In this document: positions 32,901 to 40,481 of the stretch, in pieces | Numbering within the stretch: position 1 is the stretch's first letter | How the letters are laid out: the number at the start of each line of letters is the position of its first letter | Assembly: GCF_002192455.1 (NCBI RefSeq) | Contig: NZ_CP021744.1 | Location: 1,364,001 to 1,428,000 of the forward strand | Reading direction: 5' to 3' | Origin: Streptomyces albireticuli | Lineage (GTDB): Bacteria > Actinomycetota > Actinomycetes > Streptomycetales > Streptomycetaceae | DNA: 64,000 nucleotides | Position numbers and translations under genes: made by a program | Notes under the pieces: generated by a model | Told to the model about the DNA's origin: nothing | The model's database searches: none | What the model saw: the letters and a program-made list of their open reading frames with translations, nothing else

Positions 32901-33072
32901 CCCGGAGCTCGTCAACTTTCAAGGCGGCGAACGGGTCTACAACGCCCGTCAGACACAGGACATGGTGGCTGGCCGTCGCTACGAAATCCACATTCACGAG
33001 GCCAAATCGGAAAACACTGAGCAGGCGGTGCTTCGCGCAATGCGCACCGCGGAGGTGATGGCCGGGTTCTAA
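26938..33072 (+). CDS. Tape measure protein with CHAP and transglycosylase domains
   Basis: This 2044-residue tail-length ruler has residues about 60-320 as Arg/Gln/Glu-rich coiled coil and about 350-720 as the conserved core (GLRGMGLEIKDVTGMLKEMQ). Three copies of a PGYxPGxDxxxAxLSxGExxLRPE segment lie near 1035, 1327 and 1558, with a degenerate fourth near 1985. A CHAP amidase spans about 1684-1790 (ESWCADFVSWIV Cys and GHIDIA His), and a lytic transglycosylase-like domain about 1868-1970 (RIGVESGGDPNA with catalytic Glu, SKGLMQVI). The lytic domains probably open peptidoglycan during DNA entry. Confidence 0.95.
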   Translation: MAGPRGAIKVGSGYISIEPHLDRAALRRMQTQLGQAMGKAGREAGKALGTGMSRGFTGLSSQATAEARKMQQGMTRESAKGSRERQKVKETEAQRYTRVEQELTRTHGSQVATRARQALEASEDRTRGLSREAKTALRLHQQSLEGMARADQELARTQDRTTRRRAQALLVAYRQDLEAYRRTEAEKARTADEGATAQGQAARRTAAEKRRALEDSARMDREIHQQQIRQDRERDTYMRAYYAAHRENERRKRAEVLETARLERQALTQMAAARRADLREQLATAAVQRRMLQDQIAVNRTALAGMAATSGSFFKRFNSGWSTASGKVEGFGTRTVETGRLITHHLIGPVGLLSAGLTAVGVKSADSMMQAQTGLRGMGLEIKDVTGMLKEMQKYAIATPYSLQDMQKYGTRYARAIGAHDRDFRSDDPDRKKIGSERVAKKSGDVVKMIGDSAAFGGIMDPTLVGQGMYAMEVIMDMGRIPMRNLKQFERAVGMPAQDLALMMGFKDGKDKHGNRQDASAKMYEFMQNAKETGGLQGTKFVDALLERWEKGNNGIQGSAARMAGATISGRIGQMRESGQVALQKLFMKEGKGGQFEYTGLGETIMGKKTARRDKSGKVIKDENGEVQYDYQGGMLNDAKSLGKKLIPMAGELLEDFFSVLKTFTGWIKSTVDFLSKHPGLRDAILTAAKVAAVAAPFLITFGLLTKMVGKLAKLMSPVLGVFRGIVAGGSGLTRVSKQLAAGVKGAGGPRGFWGSWKDRRTELRGGDSRNLAQRGWDRARGQDSRAEDVRVNTGQAEQSLRALDEKIRALKQELRGVNTISIDPAMNALGGTAGRSLAAAAQDARQKIQQAVSAMSELNGRTTGGVRQEVGFLAQKAETAESKIKGAISAVEGLNGRPLAALRQEFDWSTPKAKEFRRAVQEAIDRMTTLNQKPVKTLRNNLRGGGNSLYSAVDDVAGKLSTANSRFDSLAKKRVSGTTASVNNLKNALKGAADEGAKLNTHVGHVNEITGGNGGKGGKGGGRTKKALGGVLPGYAPGVDSIPAILSPGEAILRPEVAARLGTGTIDHWNAAAARGHLSRFAKGGIAGKKGGGGKRWPMSILDELHSAIDFAPSFNTFTSGIGMAAAGNRIGGELGGNVRRWGAEAGGDASGRAANNRFGNLRTFMFERLPDFLKATPTGVGQLVGLAAGAVAPTAGDLFWSDVWKGKGNILERGMKFTDDLLSPSKLFEMIKDLVGGVGELVKNLGSLAKDLISDPTKVLDEAITTLKELFSGVVDDVKSMTDLIGQLVSNPSEFAAEVWQHFYARAEEMMPNREGLFKFAGGGIVPGYAPGNDRVHALLSPGEAVLRPDAVRALGYRAVLGLNRAAKTGTPATAPAQPAPVPDAAAFEDAAKRIQAALTAMTAAVHSHQSASSAAWADVAGQVQGAVDGQIRPAQQRWVSHLSGPLSGAVSGFRDSTRAHWVAVQSQVASSTSSTLDSFARLRSGLDSTKRFFETSSSRITDVWRSAMSYVDSSTRSTVSGPYNAGAVSMMGAMAKLAGAPAPLSPVHYATGGIVPGYQPGVDTVPAMLSRGEGILRPEVVRTLGRETILRWNEQARRGGHIYARGGIVGDGAAWVKQHQDDPLDGYEEAVRQGWDAAITPHLKSLGSKFGTVGRLSADGFGKAEPWLAKWGQWADEHATGGGGQVVKLALQEAKSGDLSGQKYIGSSAYESWCADFVSWIVDHAHANAAYGNSPTGTPGNRWPAVATWVERMSMVPTSAARPGDLMVFKGYGPGAWGHIDIATGKQGSTLETVGGNESRSIRRQLGYGNRADGALRPKGGAPGASEGPVLNPWPGSLVKFTEGSGEFAGLTGDAVNRWRPLVERVIQELGGKGGISLSDAGLVLQRIGVESGGDPNAVNNWDSNAKSGDPSKGLMQVIKSTFDAYAGPYRSLGQYSPIASIYAGLNYAIDRYGSGWRRALGGTNGYWTGTKSATAGLAMVGEHGPELVNFQGGERVYNARQTQDMVAGRRYEIHIHEAKSENTEQAVLRAMRTAEVMAGF

Positions 33073-33089
33073 TCGAAAGGTAGGCGCCA

Positions 33090-34076
33090 ATGCCCATTCC
33101 AGCGACAGAGAATCAGGTGATCGAGAGGCCGAAGCCCCTTCGGCCTCAGCCGCCGGTTCCCGTGGAGTGGGGGTACACCTACGTCTCGATCCGGGGCTCC
33201 AACGGTGAGGGGGAGGAGATCCCCCTCACCGGGTCTCAGGGCAAGGACTGGCCGGCCGTCATGCTGCTGCCCGGGGCCCAAGGGCTGACCATGCCCCCGG
33301 TGGAGGTGCACGGCGACTCCAGCCCTAACCTCCACGGCTCGATCTACCGGTCCTCGCGGTACGCCCAGCGTGAGGTGATGCTCCCGGTGTACCTCCACGG
33401 TGTCGACCGCCGCACGCTCCGGCGTCTCAAGGACAAGCTCACTGACGCGCTCGACCCCCAGAACGGGTATTGCGTCGTGAAGTTCACGGAAGCCGACTCC
33501 CGCCCGCGCTATCTGCGCTGCTACTACAAGGGCGGGGTCGAAGGGGATGAAGGAGAGGACTCGGCCGGCTTCCACTGGGCCCGGTACGGCATCCAGCTCA
33601 CCGCCCATGACCCCTTCTTCTACTCCGATGCGGTGCAGGTCGCGGAGTGGACCTTCGGGAAGGGGGAGCCCTTCCTGTCGACCCGGCAGGGTCTCTTCCC
33701 CCTCCGCCTGACGCAGGGGCTTGTGTCGACACCCGATCTCGCCGTGCACAACCCCGGCAGCGTCGAAGCGTGGCCCCAGTGGGAGCTGCGCGGCCCGGTG
33801 CGGGCCTTCACGGTCCGCCTGGGGGAGCAGTCGTTCGCCATTCCGCCGTCCTCCGCGGACGCGGTCCCGGCCGGCCGCACGCTCACCATCGACACGCGCC
33901 CTGGCCACAAGGTGCTCCGCGACGAGCAGGGCACGAACTACTGGCCGCGGCTGGCTGCGAATCCGCAGCTGTGGGCGCTGCCCTCGGGGCCGTCCCGGAT
34001 CTCGGTGGAGCTGGCTCCGGGCAGTGCAGCGTCGTCGCTGCGCCTGTCCTTCCAGCCGCGCTACAAGACCTACTAG
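33090..34076 (+). CDS. Distal tail protein
   Basis: This 328-residue protein directly after the tape measure has the Dit-type order: an N-terminal beta domain (EWGYTYVSIRG, GLTMPPVEVHGD), YAQREVMLPVYLHG, LKDKLTDALDPQNGYCV, and a C-terminal galectin-like part. It forms the hub joining tube and adhesion device. Confidence 0.75.
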   Translation: MPIPATENQVIERPKPLRPQPPVPVEWGYTYVSIRGSNGEGEEIPLTGSQGKDWPAVMLLPGAQGLTMPPVEVHGDSSPNLHGSIYRSSRYAQREVMLPVYLHGVDRRTLRRLKDKLTDALDPQNGYCVVKFTEADSRPRYLRCYYKGGVEGDEGEDSAGFHWARYGIQLTAHDPFFYSDAVQVAEWTFGKGEPFLSTRQGLFPLRLTQGLVSTPDLAVHNPGSVEAWPQWELRGPVRAFTVRLGEQSFAIPPSSADAVPAGRTLTIDTRPGHKVLRDEQGTNYWPRLAANPQLWALPSGPSRISVELAPGSAASSLRLSFQPRYKTY

Positions 34077-34088
34077 AAAGGGGTCCCG

Positions 34089-35588
34089 TTGGGGTATCGC
34101 GTGTATGTCCGCAGTGAGCCGCGCCAGGGCGAGCGTCAGATCCTGGGCGAAATCGACACTTGGATCAAGTTGGACTTCAGCGTCCGCTTCAACGCAGCCG
34201 GTACGTGGCAGCTCCTCGTGAAGAGCGGCACCGACCAGGACAGCCTGTTGCGGCAGGGCCGGGGAATCGTCATCTACCAGGAGGGCGTACCCACCCCTGT
34301 CTTCTCGGGGCAGATCGATGCCTTTGAGCGGTACTGGACCGTGGATCAGCACACCGGGCCCGGGTCCGTCTTCGTCGGGGGGAAGTGCGACAACGACCTC
34401 GTCAGCGGATTCCTGGCCTTCCCCGGGATCAGCGGGGCCGGCACCGGTCAGACGGCAGTGCTGCCGCTGGCCGAGCAGTACAGGGGGCAGGACACCCGCC
34501 CGGCCGGCGGCCCTCTCGGCCAGGCGATATGGGCCGAGTGCGACATGGCGTTCGGGGCCCGCGCACTGCCGGACCGCAGGATCGAGGGCCTGGACGTGGG
34601 CCCCAACACCCCGATCGGAGCCGCAGTCACGGAGACCCTGCGCTTCGACCCCTTGGGGACCCTCTTCGAGAAGTGGCTGAAGGACAAGCGGATTGGCTAC
34701 CGGCTTGCGTGGAGCCATGACACCAAGAAGATCGAACTGCACCTCTACGAGTGCCGGGACCGCTCTGGCGAGGTCCGTTTCTCCCCCGACCTCGGCAACC
34801 TCCGCCAGTACGAATGGCAGCTCAAGGCCCCCGCCGTCACCCGTGCCATCGTCGCGTGCCAGGGCGAAGGGCACGATCGATACCTCTATCAGCAGGTGGA
34901 CACTGAGGGCGAAACCCAGTGGTCCATCAGGCGCGAGCAGCTCATCGACCGCAGGGACATCCCTCTGCGGACAGGGCCGGACGGAAAGCCCGAGCTGATC
35001 GTCAAGAAGACCTCTGACGGCACGGAAGACCTCGGCACCGGCCCGGACGGTAAGGAGTGGACCCCTCAGCTCGCCGCGGCCAAGGCGACCCTGGCCACGG
35101 CGGCGAAGGCGGTGGCTGAGGCGGAGGAGAAGGTGCGGGCCGCCACTACGGACCAGGAGAAGGCGGCAGCGGCCACAGCCCTGTCCCAGGCGAAGAGCAA
35201 GGAGTCGGCGGCTCAGCTCGCCGTGACGGCCGCCATTCCCGCGGCCAAGACCGCAGCCTTTACCCACTACGTCAAGGCCGTCGAGGACGCCGCCGCCCAG
35301 GTACTCAAGCAGGGCGAGAAGTCGGGCCATTTCCAGATCTACCCGATCGACACTGAACAGTGCAAATTCGGTCGTGACTACTTTGTCGGCGACATCGTCA
35401 CCGTGGTTGCTGACGGCGAGGAACGCCAGGACATCGTCAAGGAAGTGGGCGTCAGCGTCGAGGACGGCGGCCGGGTCCAGTCCGTCACACCCAAGATCGG
35501 CGACCAGGGGACGGGCGAGCCTCTGAATTTGTACAAGACGGTCTGGGAAATGAAGGAAAAGCTCCGGCGACTGGAATCGAGGATGTAA
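34089..35588 (+). CDS. Gp37-like tail protein (tail-associated)
   Basis: This 499-residue protein has an N-terminus (YRVYVRSEPRQGERQILGEI, FSVRFNAAGTWQLLVKSGT) matching the siphovirus ReqiPepy6 Gp37-like family. A coiled coil of Ala/Lys/Glu (about 330-400) interrupts it before a C-terminal beta domain (DYFVGDIVTVVADGEERQDI). A TTG at 34089 with AAAGGGG upstream is the start. It is probably the central baseplate hub. Confidence 0.75.
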   Translation: MGYRVYVRSEPRQGERQILGEIDTWIKLDFSVRFNAAGTWQLLVKSGTDQDSLLRQGRGIVIYQEGVPTPVFSGQIDAFERYWTVDQHTGPGSVFVGGKCDNDLVSGFLAFPGISGAGTGQTAVLPLAEQYRGQDTRPAGGPLGQAIWAECDMAFGARALPDRRIEGLDVGPNTPIGAAVTETLRFDPLGTLFEKWLKDKRIGYRLAWSHDTKKIELHLYECRDRSGEVRFSPDLGNLRQYEWQLKAPAVTRAIVACQGEGHDRYLYQQVDTEGETQWSIRREQLIDRRDIPLRTGPDGKPELIVKKTSDGTEDLGTGPDGKEWTPQLAAAKATLATAAKAVAEAEEKVRAATTDQEKAAAATALSQAKSKESAAQLAVTAAIPAAKTAAFTHYVKAVEDAAAQVLKQGEKSGHFQIYPIDTEQCKFGRDYFVGDIVTVVADGEERQDIVKEVGVSVEDGGRVQSVTPKIGDQGTGEPLNLYKTVWEMKEKLRRLESRM

Positions 35589-36652
35589 TGGCAGAAGTAA
35601 GCTATCCGTTCACGCAGAGGAACGACAGTGGCGGCCGGGAAACCGTGTCCCTACTCGACTGGCAGGACATGGCAAAGCTGTGGGGCGGCGACCGTGTCGA
35701 CTACCAGCTCGTCAACAACAGCTACCAGTCAGGCGCCCTGCCCTTTTCGACCCGGGTCCTCAACGGAAGGACCGTAGAGCTGAAGCCTGGGGCGGCGTGG
35801 GTCGGCGGCTTCTACTACAAGAACGATGCGGCCCTCACCGTCGATGTGGAGGCCAACCCCACGGAGAGCCCACGGCGGGACACCATCATCGTCCGGGTCG
35901 ACCTGATGAAGGGCTCCGCGAACATCGTGCTCGTGAAGGGCCAGCCGAGCAAGGCACCCATTGCCCCGCAGGTGCAACGTGTGCCCGGCCAGCGGTGGGA
36001 GATGGTTCTCCACGAGGTCCTGGTGCCGGCCAAGGACGGGGCGATCACGGTCACGGCCTGCGCCCCGTACGACATGCCGGCACGTGTCGCCGTACCGTGG
36101 AACGCCACCCCGAGCGCGCAGCACCTGCCGTCCGGCACGTTCGTGTACGACCTCGACAGCAACAACAACGACGGCCAGGCGGAGATCTTCAAGGGCCGGG
36201 ACGGCTACACGATCACCCGGCACCTGGGCAGGCCGCAGACGTACACGCCGCAGATCGTCAACACCGGGAAGCTGCCGAGCGGCGTCCTTTACCGGGGCCT
36301 GTGGCGGTGGGTCGCACCGAGCACAGTCTTCTTCTCGATCGATATCGACAACACAACCGGTACGGACATCAAGCAGTCAGGTAGCGGACCGCTTGGTTTC
36401 ACTCTGCCTGTGAATCCAACTCCCGACATCGGGCAGGCATTCAACGGCTACATGCTCAACGCTAACTACGAGTCAGGCATGCCCAATTATGTGGACCTCA
36501 AGGGCATGTCCTACATCGGCAACCGCACGAACGTCGTCAAGATCCTCTATCCGAGTGAGAAGTACATCCACGAGGGCCTGGACCATCTCCTGATTATTCC
36601 GCGCAGGAGCTCAATCATCTTCTCCGGCACCTATGAGGCCGCGAGTTCGTAG
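35588..36652 (+). CDS. Baseplate/tail tip protein
   Basis: This 354-residue protein starts in a TAATG overlap. Its N-terminal half (YPFTQRNDSGGRETVSLLDW ... VNNSYQSGALPF) resembles actinophage baseplate proteins, and its C-terminal half is a beta-rich possible receptor-binding domain (VFFSIDIDNTTGTDIKQSG). Function beyond virion structure is inferred from position. Confidence 0.6.
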   Translation: MAEVSYPFTQRNDSGGRETVSLLDWQDMAKLWGGDRVDYQLVNNSYQSGALPFSTRVLNGRTVELKPGAAWVGGFYYKNDAALTVDVEANPTESPRRDTIIVRVDLMKGSANIVLVKGQPSKAPIAPQVQRVPGQRWEMVLHEVLVPAKDGAITVTACAPYDMPARVAVPWNATPSAQHLPSGTFVYDLDSNNNDGQAEIFKGRDGYTITRHLGRPQTYTPQIVNTGKLPSGVLYRGLWRWVAPSTVFFSIDIDNTTGTDIKQSGSGPLGFTLPVNPTPDIGQAFNGYMLNANYESGMPNYVDLKGMSYIGNRTNVVKILYPSEKYIHEGLDHLLIIPRRSSIIFSGTYEAASS

Positions 36653-36668
36653 CCCCTAAGGAGGCACC

Positions 36669-37448
36669 ATGGACCGCAACATGTTCGGCGGTACACCTGC
36701 TGACGTCGCAGAGAACGAAGCCGGCGTCCGGGTCCCCGGCGGTGTGGGGCTCGTGTGGGACGGCGCCGGGGAAAGCGCCGTCCAGGTGACCGACCTCGTG
36801 GACATCAACGGCACCCCGATCGTCCAGCTGGTTGCCGACGAGAGGGGAGTCGTCCCGCCGTTCTGGGGGCCCGCGGATGGCCGCGAAGCACTGTGGGTGG
36901 ACTTCGGTGTGGGCCGGGTGAAGCTCACCTCCTCGAACCTGGGCGAGCGGGTCAAGGCGCACACGGAGGCCCTGGACCCGCACGGCTCGAAGGCGTATAC
37001 CGACCAGCAGCTGTCCGGGTACATCCCGCGCCGCGGTGCCCGACTCACGGCGGAGCGGGGAACTACGTGGTCCACGGTCACCGTCCCCGGCGCGGAAGGC
37101 GATCCTGCGGGCAACGTGCTCCGGCTGGAGACGGAGACCAAGTCACCAGCTGGGTATAGCGAGTTCACTCGCCTGACGAACTCCGGGTCGCTCTACGTGG
37201 ATCCGGTCGGCAGCTACGTGCCCCTGGCCGTCGGCCAGTACGAGGGCGTGAGCGACAACGCCACCGCCGTGAGCATTTCCCGTGGCCGGGCCGGAACCGA
37301 GGCCGTGTTCCGGGTCCGGGCCGACGGCCGGGTAGAAGCCGCTGGTGCTGTCTCTGCGCCGAACATCGGCCCCGCCCGGCTGTTCTCCGGGCCGACTGCC
37401 CCCGCGAATCCGCGGGTCGGGGATGTGTGGGTGGCCTATGGCTCGTAG
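36669..37448 (+). CDS. Tail fibre-like protein
   Basis: This 259-residue beta-rich protein begins MDRNMFGGTPADVAENEAGV, with VWDGAGESAVQVTDLVDING and a possible trimeric shaft region (DPHGSKAYTDQQLSGYIPRR). GGAGG lies upstream of the ATG. Its end overlaps the next gene by 11 bp. Likely an adhesion component. Confidence 0.6.
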   Translation: MDRNMFGGTPADVAENEAGVRVPGGVGLVWDGAGESAVQVTDLVDINGTPIVQLVADERGVVPPFWGPADGREALWVDFGVGRVKLTSSNLGERVKAHTEALDPHGSKAYTDQQLSGYIPRRGARLTAERGTTWSTVTVPGAEGDPAGNVLRLETETKSPAGYSEFTRLTNSGSLYVDPVGSYVPLAVGQYEGVSDNATAVSISRGRAGTEAVFRVRADGRVEAAGAVSAPNIGPARLFSGPTAPANPRVGDVWVAYGS

Positions 37449-38265
37449 CGACAACCCGATGATGGTGTGGGACGGCTCAAGGTGGGTGGAGGGCCGGACC
37501 AAGACCTGGACCGGGTCGGCCTGGGTGGAGAGGGCGTCCGTGCGGTACTTCGACGGCGAGGTGTGGCAGGCAAAGCCGCCGGCACCGGTTCCTTTCCCGC
37601 AGTACGCCGCGTCCACCACGAGCCTCTCCGGCAAGGCGGACTACGTCGGTGGCCCACTGCCGGCGGTCCGGGTCGGTGACCTCGTGGTGTCGGTCTGTGC
37701 CTCCACCGCCATGCCGCAGCTCGCCTCTCCACCTGCCCGCATCTCCCAGACTCACCAGCTCAGCTCGGGTCACTGGGTCGCGGTGGCTGTATGGCCGTAC
37801 GACGGACGAGGTGGCGATGTGGTGTGGCAGGCCCAGGGCAGTACGGGCGCTACCACGATGACCCTGGTCTATCGGGGCGGCGACATATCGGCCACGACAG
37901 TGACGCCGGTCAAGGAGATCAAGCAGTACGACAGCGTGAACCGAGTGCCGCTCAACGCTCCGGCCGGTTACACAAGCCTCTTCGTGGTCCTGGCGGAGTC
38001 CGCGGATCTCACCGGCTACACGTGGCCCGACGGGGTACTCCCCAGGACTGCCCAGCTCGGCCGCTTCGGGGACCTCGACATCAGTCTCCTCGCCGCCGAC
38101 ACCCCGGGCACCGGGGCCTCGACCGGACAGCTGATCCTCGACACCACCGCGGTCTCCGCAGCCTGCATCACCATCCAGATCCCCGGGGCCGACGACGACC
38201 GGCCGACCTGGATCCTCGGCGACGAGCGCGCATCCGTACTCGGCACGACAACAGTTCTGGGGTGA
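37438..38265 (+). CDS. Tail tip/minor tail protein
   Basis: This 275-residue protein opens with aromatic repeats (MMVWDGSRWVEGRTKTWTGSA, RYFDGEVWQAKPP), typical of surface beta modules, followed by a jelly-roll-like domain. It is translationally coupled to the preceding fibre-like gene. No enzymatic motif is seen. Confidence 0.55.
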   Translation: MARSDNPMMVWDGSRWVEGRTKTWTGSAWVERASVRYFDGEVWQAKPPAPVPFPQYAASTTSLSGKADYVGGPLPAVRVGDLVVSVCASTAMPQLASPPARISQTHQLSSGHWVAVAVWPYDGRGGDVVWQAQGSTGATTMTLVYRGGDISATTVTPVKEIKQYDSVNRVPLNAPAGYTSLFVVLAESADLTGYTWPDGVLPRTAQLGRFGDLDISLLAADTPGTGASTGQLILDTTAVSAACITIQIPGADDDRPTWILGDERASVLGTTTVLG

Positions 38266-38270
38266 TCCAC

Positions 38271-38846
38271 GTGGTAAGCATGAAGACCTGGGCCGATGGC
38301 GAGGTGGTCACGCCGGCCGACATGAAGACGTACGTCAGTGACGTCCTGCGGGGCCTGCTCGAACCTCCCGCCTGCCGTCGCACAGCGGCGAGTCAGGGCA
38401 GTGAGCAAAGGCCCCCGGACACCTGGCAGGTGGTCCGCTGGGACCGGCCCGCGTCAGGGGCCGGCTCCCCCCACTCCTACGACTCGACGCGCGGCAGCAT
38501 GGCGCGGGAGGCCACGAAGATCCACGCCCCGATTCCGGGGCTGTACGAGATCACATGCGGCATCGTCGTCCGCTCGGTGTCCGGCGCACTGCCTTACACG
38601 GTGTGCGCTGTGAACCGGAACCAGGAAGGAGGCGACGCCATCAGCTCCCTGGCTCCTCTCCGATTCGGCTGCGGCCGGGCAACCTCCCGCGAGAAGGTGG
38701 GCGCCGGGTCCGCCACCATCCCACTGGACGCCGGTGATTTCGTCTCGATGGCCGTGAACGGCAGCAACGCCTTCTACCTTGGCGACGCCCAGGATTCACA
38801 GCTCATCTCCCACATGGAGCTGCGATGGGTGGGGGTGAAGCCCTAA
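38271..38846 (+). CDS. Tandem tail paralogue 1
   Basis: This is a protein of about 191 residues. The GTG at 38271 is chosen because GGGGTGAT precedes it and the start then aligns with its paralogues. Its N-terminus (MKTWADGEVVTPADMKTYVSD, LLEPPACR) aligns with those of the next two genes. The C-terminus ends SHMELRWVGVKP. It contains the second copy of the 26-bp duplication (FGCGRATS). Possibly a receptor-binding or capping protein. Confidence 0.65.
   Translation: MVSMKTWADGEVVTPADMKTYVSDVLRGLLEPPACRRTAASQGSEQRPPDTWQVVRWDRPASGAGSPHSYDSTRGSMAREATKIHAPIPGLYEITCGIVVRSVSGALPYTVCAVNRNQEGGDAISSLAPLRFGCGRATSREKVGAGSATIPLDAGDFVSMAVNGSNAFYLGDAQDSQLISHMELRWVGVKP
38664..38689 (+). repeat. 26-bp exact duplication, copy 2
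   Basis: Identical to 17034-17059. Here it is coding (FGCGRATS) within tail paralogue 1. Confidence 0.7.
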
Positions 38847-39484
38847 TGGCAACCCCCACGGTTCACATCTGGCGGCAGCGGGAGATCGTCACCGCCGACA
38901 CTATGAACCGCTTCGTCCGCGACGTGCACACCTTCTTGTACCGGCCGCCGGCCTGCAAGGTCACCGCGCGGCAACGCGGCAGCCACTCGGGCGCCAACGC
39001 CAGTGGCGCCTACGGCCGCGGATGGATCCCCTTCAATTCCTGGACGACGATCCCCTGGTCCGCCCCGGGGAGGGGCACGCAGCCGGCCGAGGAGTACGAC
39101 CCGAGCGGTATGGCCAAGCCTGGCGAGGGCGAGGCCGTCTGGCGGCTCGTCGCCCCCGAGGACGGCCTCTACGCAGTCACCTTCGGCGGCGTCATCGAGA
39201 CCAATGGAGAAGCGAACAACGTCCATTTCCGCCTCGCCAAGAACCAGATGACCGATGGCCAATGGAACACCGGCTCGGCAGTCTTTGCTTCACATTGCCC
39301 TGGACGCACCCAGGCCACGGACGGGGTGTCCAGGTACATCGGATCAATATCCACCACGATCAACCTCGCGAGGGGCGAAACCGTAAGTGCGGCGGGTATC
39401 GCTGACAAGGACTTCATCCTGGGACGCTCCGACGTTCCAGGGCGTTCATTCCTTGAAATGCGGTGGGTAGGGAGGCTGCCGTGA
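38846..39484 (+). CDS. Tandem tail paralogue 2
   Basis: This 212-residue protein has a TAATG-coupled ATG. It begins MATPTVHIWRQREIVTADTM, then FVRDVHTFLYRPPACK, and ends FLEMRWVGRLP, matching its neighbours at both ends while the middle differs. The pattern suggests duplication of one beta-sandwich module followed by divergence of the exposed part. Confidence 0.65.
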   Translation: MATPTVHIWRQREIVTADTMNRFVRDVHTFLYRPPACKVTARQRGSHSGANASGAYGRGWIPFNSWTTIPWSAPGRGTQPAEEYDPSGMAKPGEGEAVWRLVAPEDGLYAVTFGGVIETNGEANNVHFRLAKNQMTDGQWNTGSAVFASHCPGRTQATDGVSRYIGSISTTINLARGETVSAAGIADKDFILGRSDVPGRSFLEMRWVGRLP

Positions 39485-40113
39485 CCATTCCGGTTATCGA
39501 ATCCTGGGTTCCCCGGGAGCTAGAGGACGTGTCGAAGATGACGCGTCGCATCACCGACGTCCACCGTTTCCTCACGAACCCGCCGGCTGCGCGCATGGTG
39601 GGAATGAAGCGCGCCAAGATGGCGAAGGGCTACTCGGTCCTGCCGTTCATCCCTGTCGGCCAGGAGGGTGCTCCGCGCACGTCCTACGAGACGTGGCCGG
39701 GCATGGTCCCCGTCTTCAAGGGCGACTGGACGATGGGAGGACAGGACACAGCTTGGCAGTTCGTTGTCCCTGTGGACGGCCGGTACCGGATCACCGTGAA
39801 CGGCAGCTTCAACACCGACGCCGACCCTGGCGACCTTCGCCACCAGCTCGCGGTGGAGATCGGAGTCAACATGACCACGGGCTCGGGCGATGCGATCGCC
39901 GCTGCGTCTGTCGACACCTTCTCGCCGGCCCAGGTCACTGCCTACACGATGAGCGGCGGCCACTCGACGGTCCAGCGCCTCAAGGCCGGCTCCAAGGTGC
40001 AGTTCGCCGCGAAGTGCCTTTCGAGCCCCGTCTTCGGCTGGGCAAATGACGAAATCTCCCAGCAGTACAAGTTCGGGTCCTTCGCGGAAATCAGATGGAT
40101 CGGCATGATCTAA
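39481..40113 (+). CDS. Tandem tail paralogue 3
   Basis: This 210-residue protein has a GTG start in a GTGA overlap. The N-terminus, TIPVIESWVPRELEDVSKMT, then DVHRFLTNPPAAR, and the C-terminus, FAEIRWIGMI, match paralogues 1 and 2. The middle contains a strand-rich WQFVVPVDGRYRITVNGSF. Confidence 0.65.
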   Translation: MTIPVIESWVPRELEDVSKMTRRITDVHRFLTNPPAARMVGMKRAKMAKGYSVLPFIPVGQEGAPRTSYETWPGMVPVFKGDWTMGGQDTAWQFVVPVDGRYRITVNGSFNTDADPGDLRHQLAVEIGVNMTTGSGDAIAAASVDTFSPAQVTAYTMSGGHSTVQRLKAGSKVQFAAKCLSSPVFGWANDEISQQYKFGSFAEIRWIGMI

Positions 40114-40126
40114 GAGAGGATCCTCT

Positions 40127-40414
40127 ATGGCCATATCCGAAATACTCAGCATCGTCTTCGGCACAGGAGGGGCTGCTTCACTAGCGGCCTTCCTCAAGCT
40201 GTGGCGACAGCGCAAGGACGCCTTCGACCGGGCCCGGCGTGAGCACATCGAAGACCTCGCCAAGTGGCGCACCGAGCTCCAGGACACCGTTCACGAGCTC
40301 CAGGCCCTGGTCGAGTACTACCGCTCGGTCTCAGCTGACTACGCCTGGCAGCTCCGGCAGAACGGCATCCAGCCGATGACATCGGCAGTGAAGCCGGGCA
40401 CGTCGGCCAACTAA
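40127..40414 (+). CDS. Small membrane protein with coiled coil (holin-like)
   Basis: This 95-residue protein has a hydrophobic N-terminal segment (ISEILSIVFGTGGAASLAAFL) followed by a charged coiled coil (DAFDRARREHIEDLAKWRTE). Such proteins commonly occur just before endolysins in actinophages and may be a second holin or an antiholin. Confidence 0.55.
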   Translation: MAISEILSIVFGTGGAASLAAFLKLWRQRKDAFDRARREHIEDLAKWRTELQDTVHELQALVEYYRSVSADYAWQLRQNGIQPMTSAVKPGTSAN

Positions 40415-40434
40415 CCAATCATCCGAGTCCAGCA

Positions 40435-40458
40435 CCCCGGCATACCCGGGGATTTTTT
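40435..40458 (+). terminator. Intrinsic terminator before endolysin
   Basis: CCCCGG/CCGGGG stem with a CATAC loop, then ATTTTTT. It ends the tail operon or attenuates lysis genes. Confidence 0.75.
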
Positions 40459-40481
40459 ATACCCAAAATCAAGGAGAACGC

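Noticed and set aside
33069..35330. 753-residue minus-strand frame
   Set aside because: Shadow of the distal tail and Gp37-like genes.
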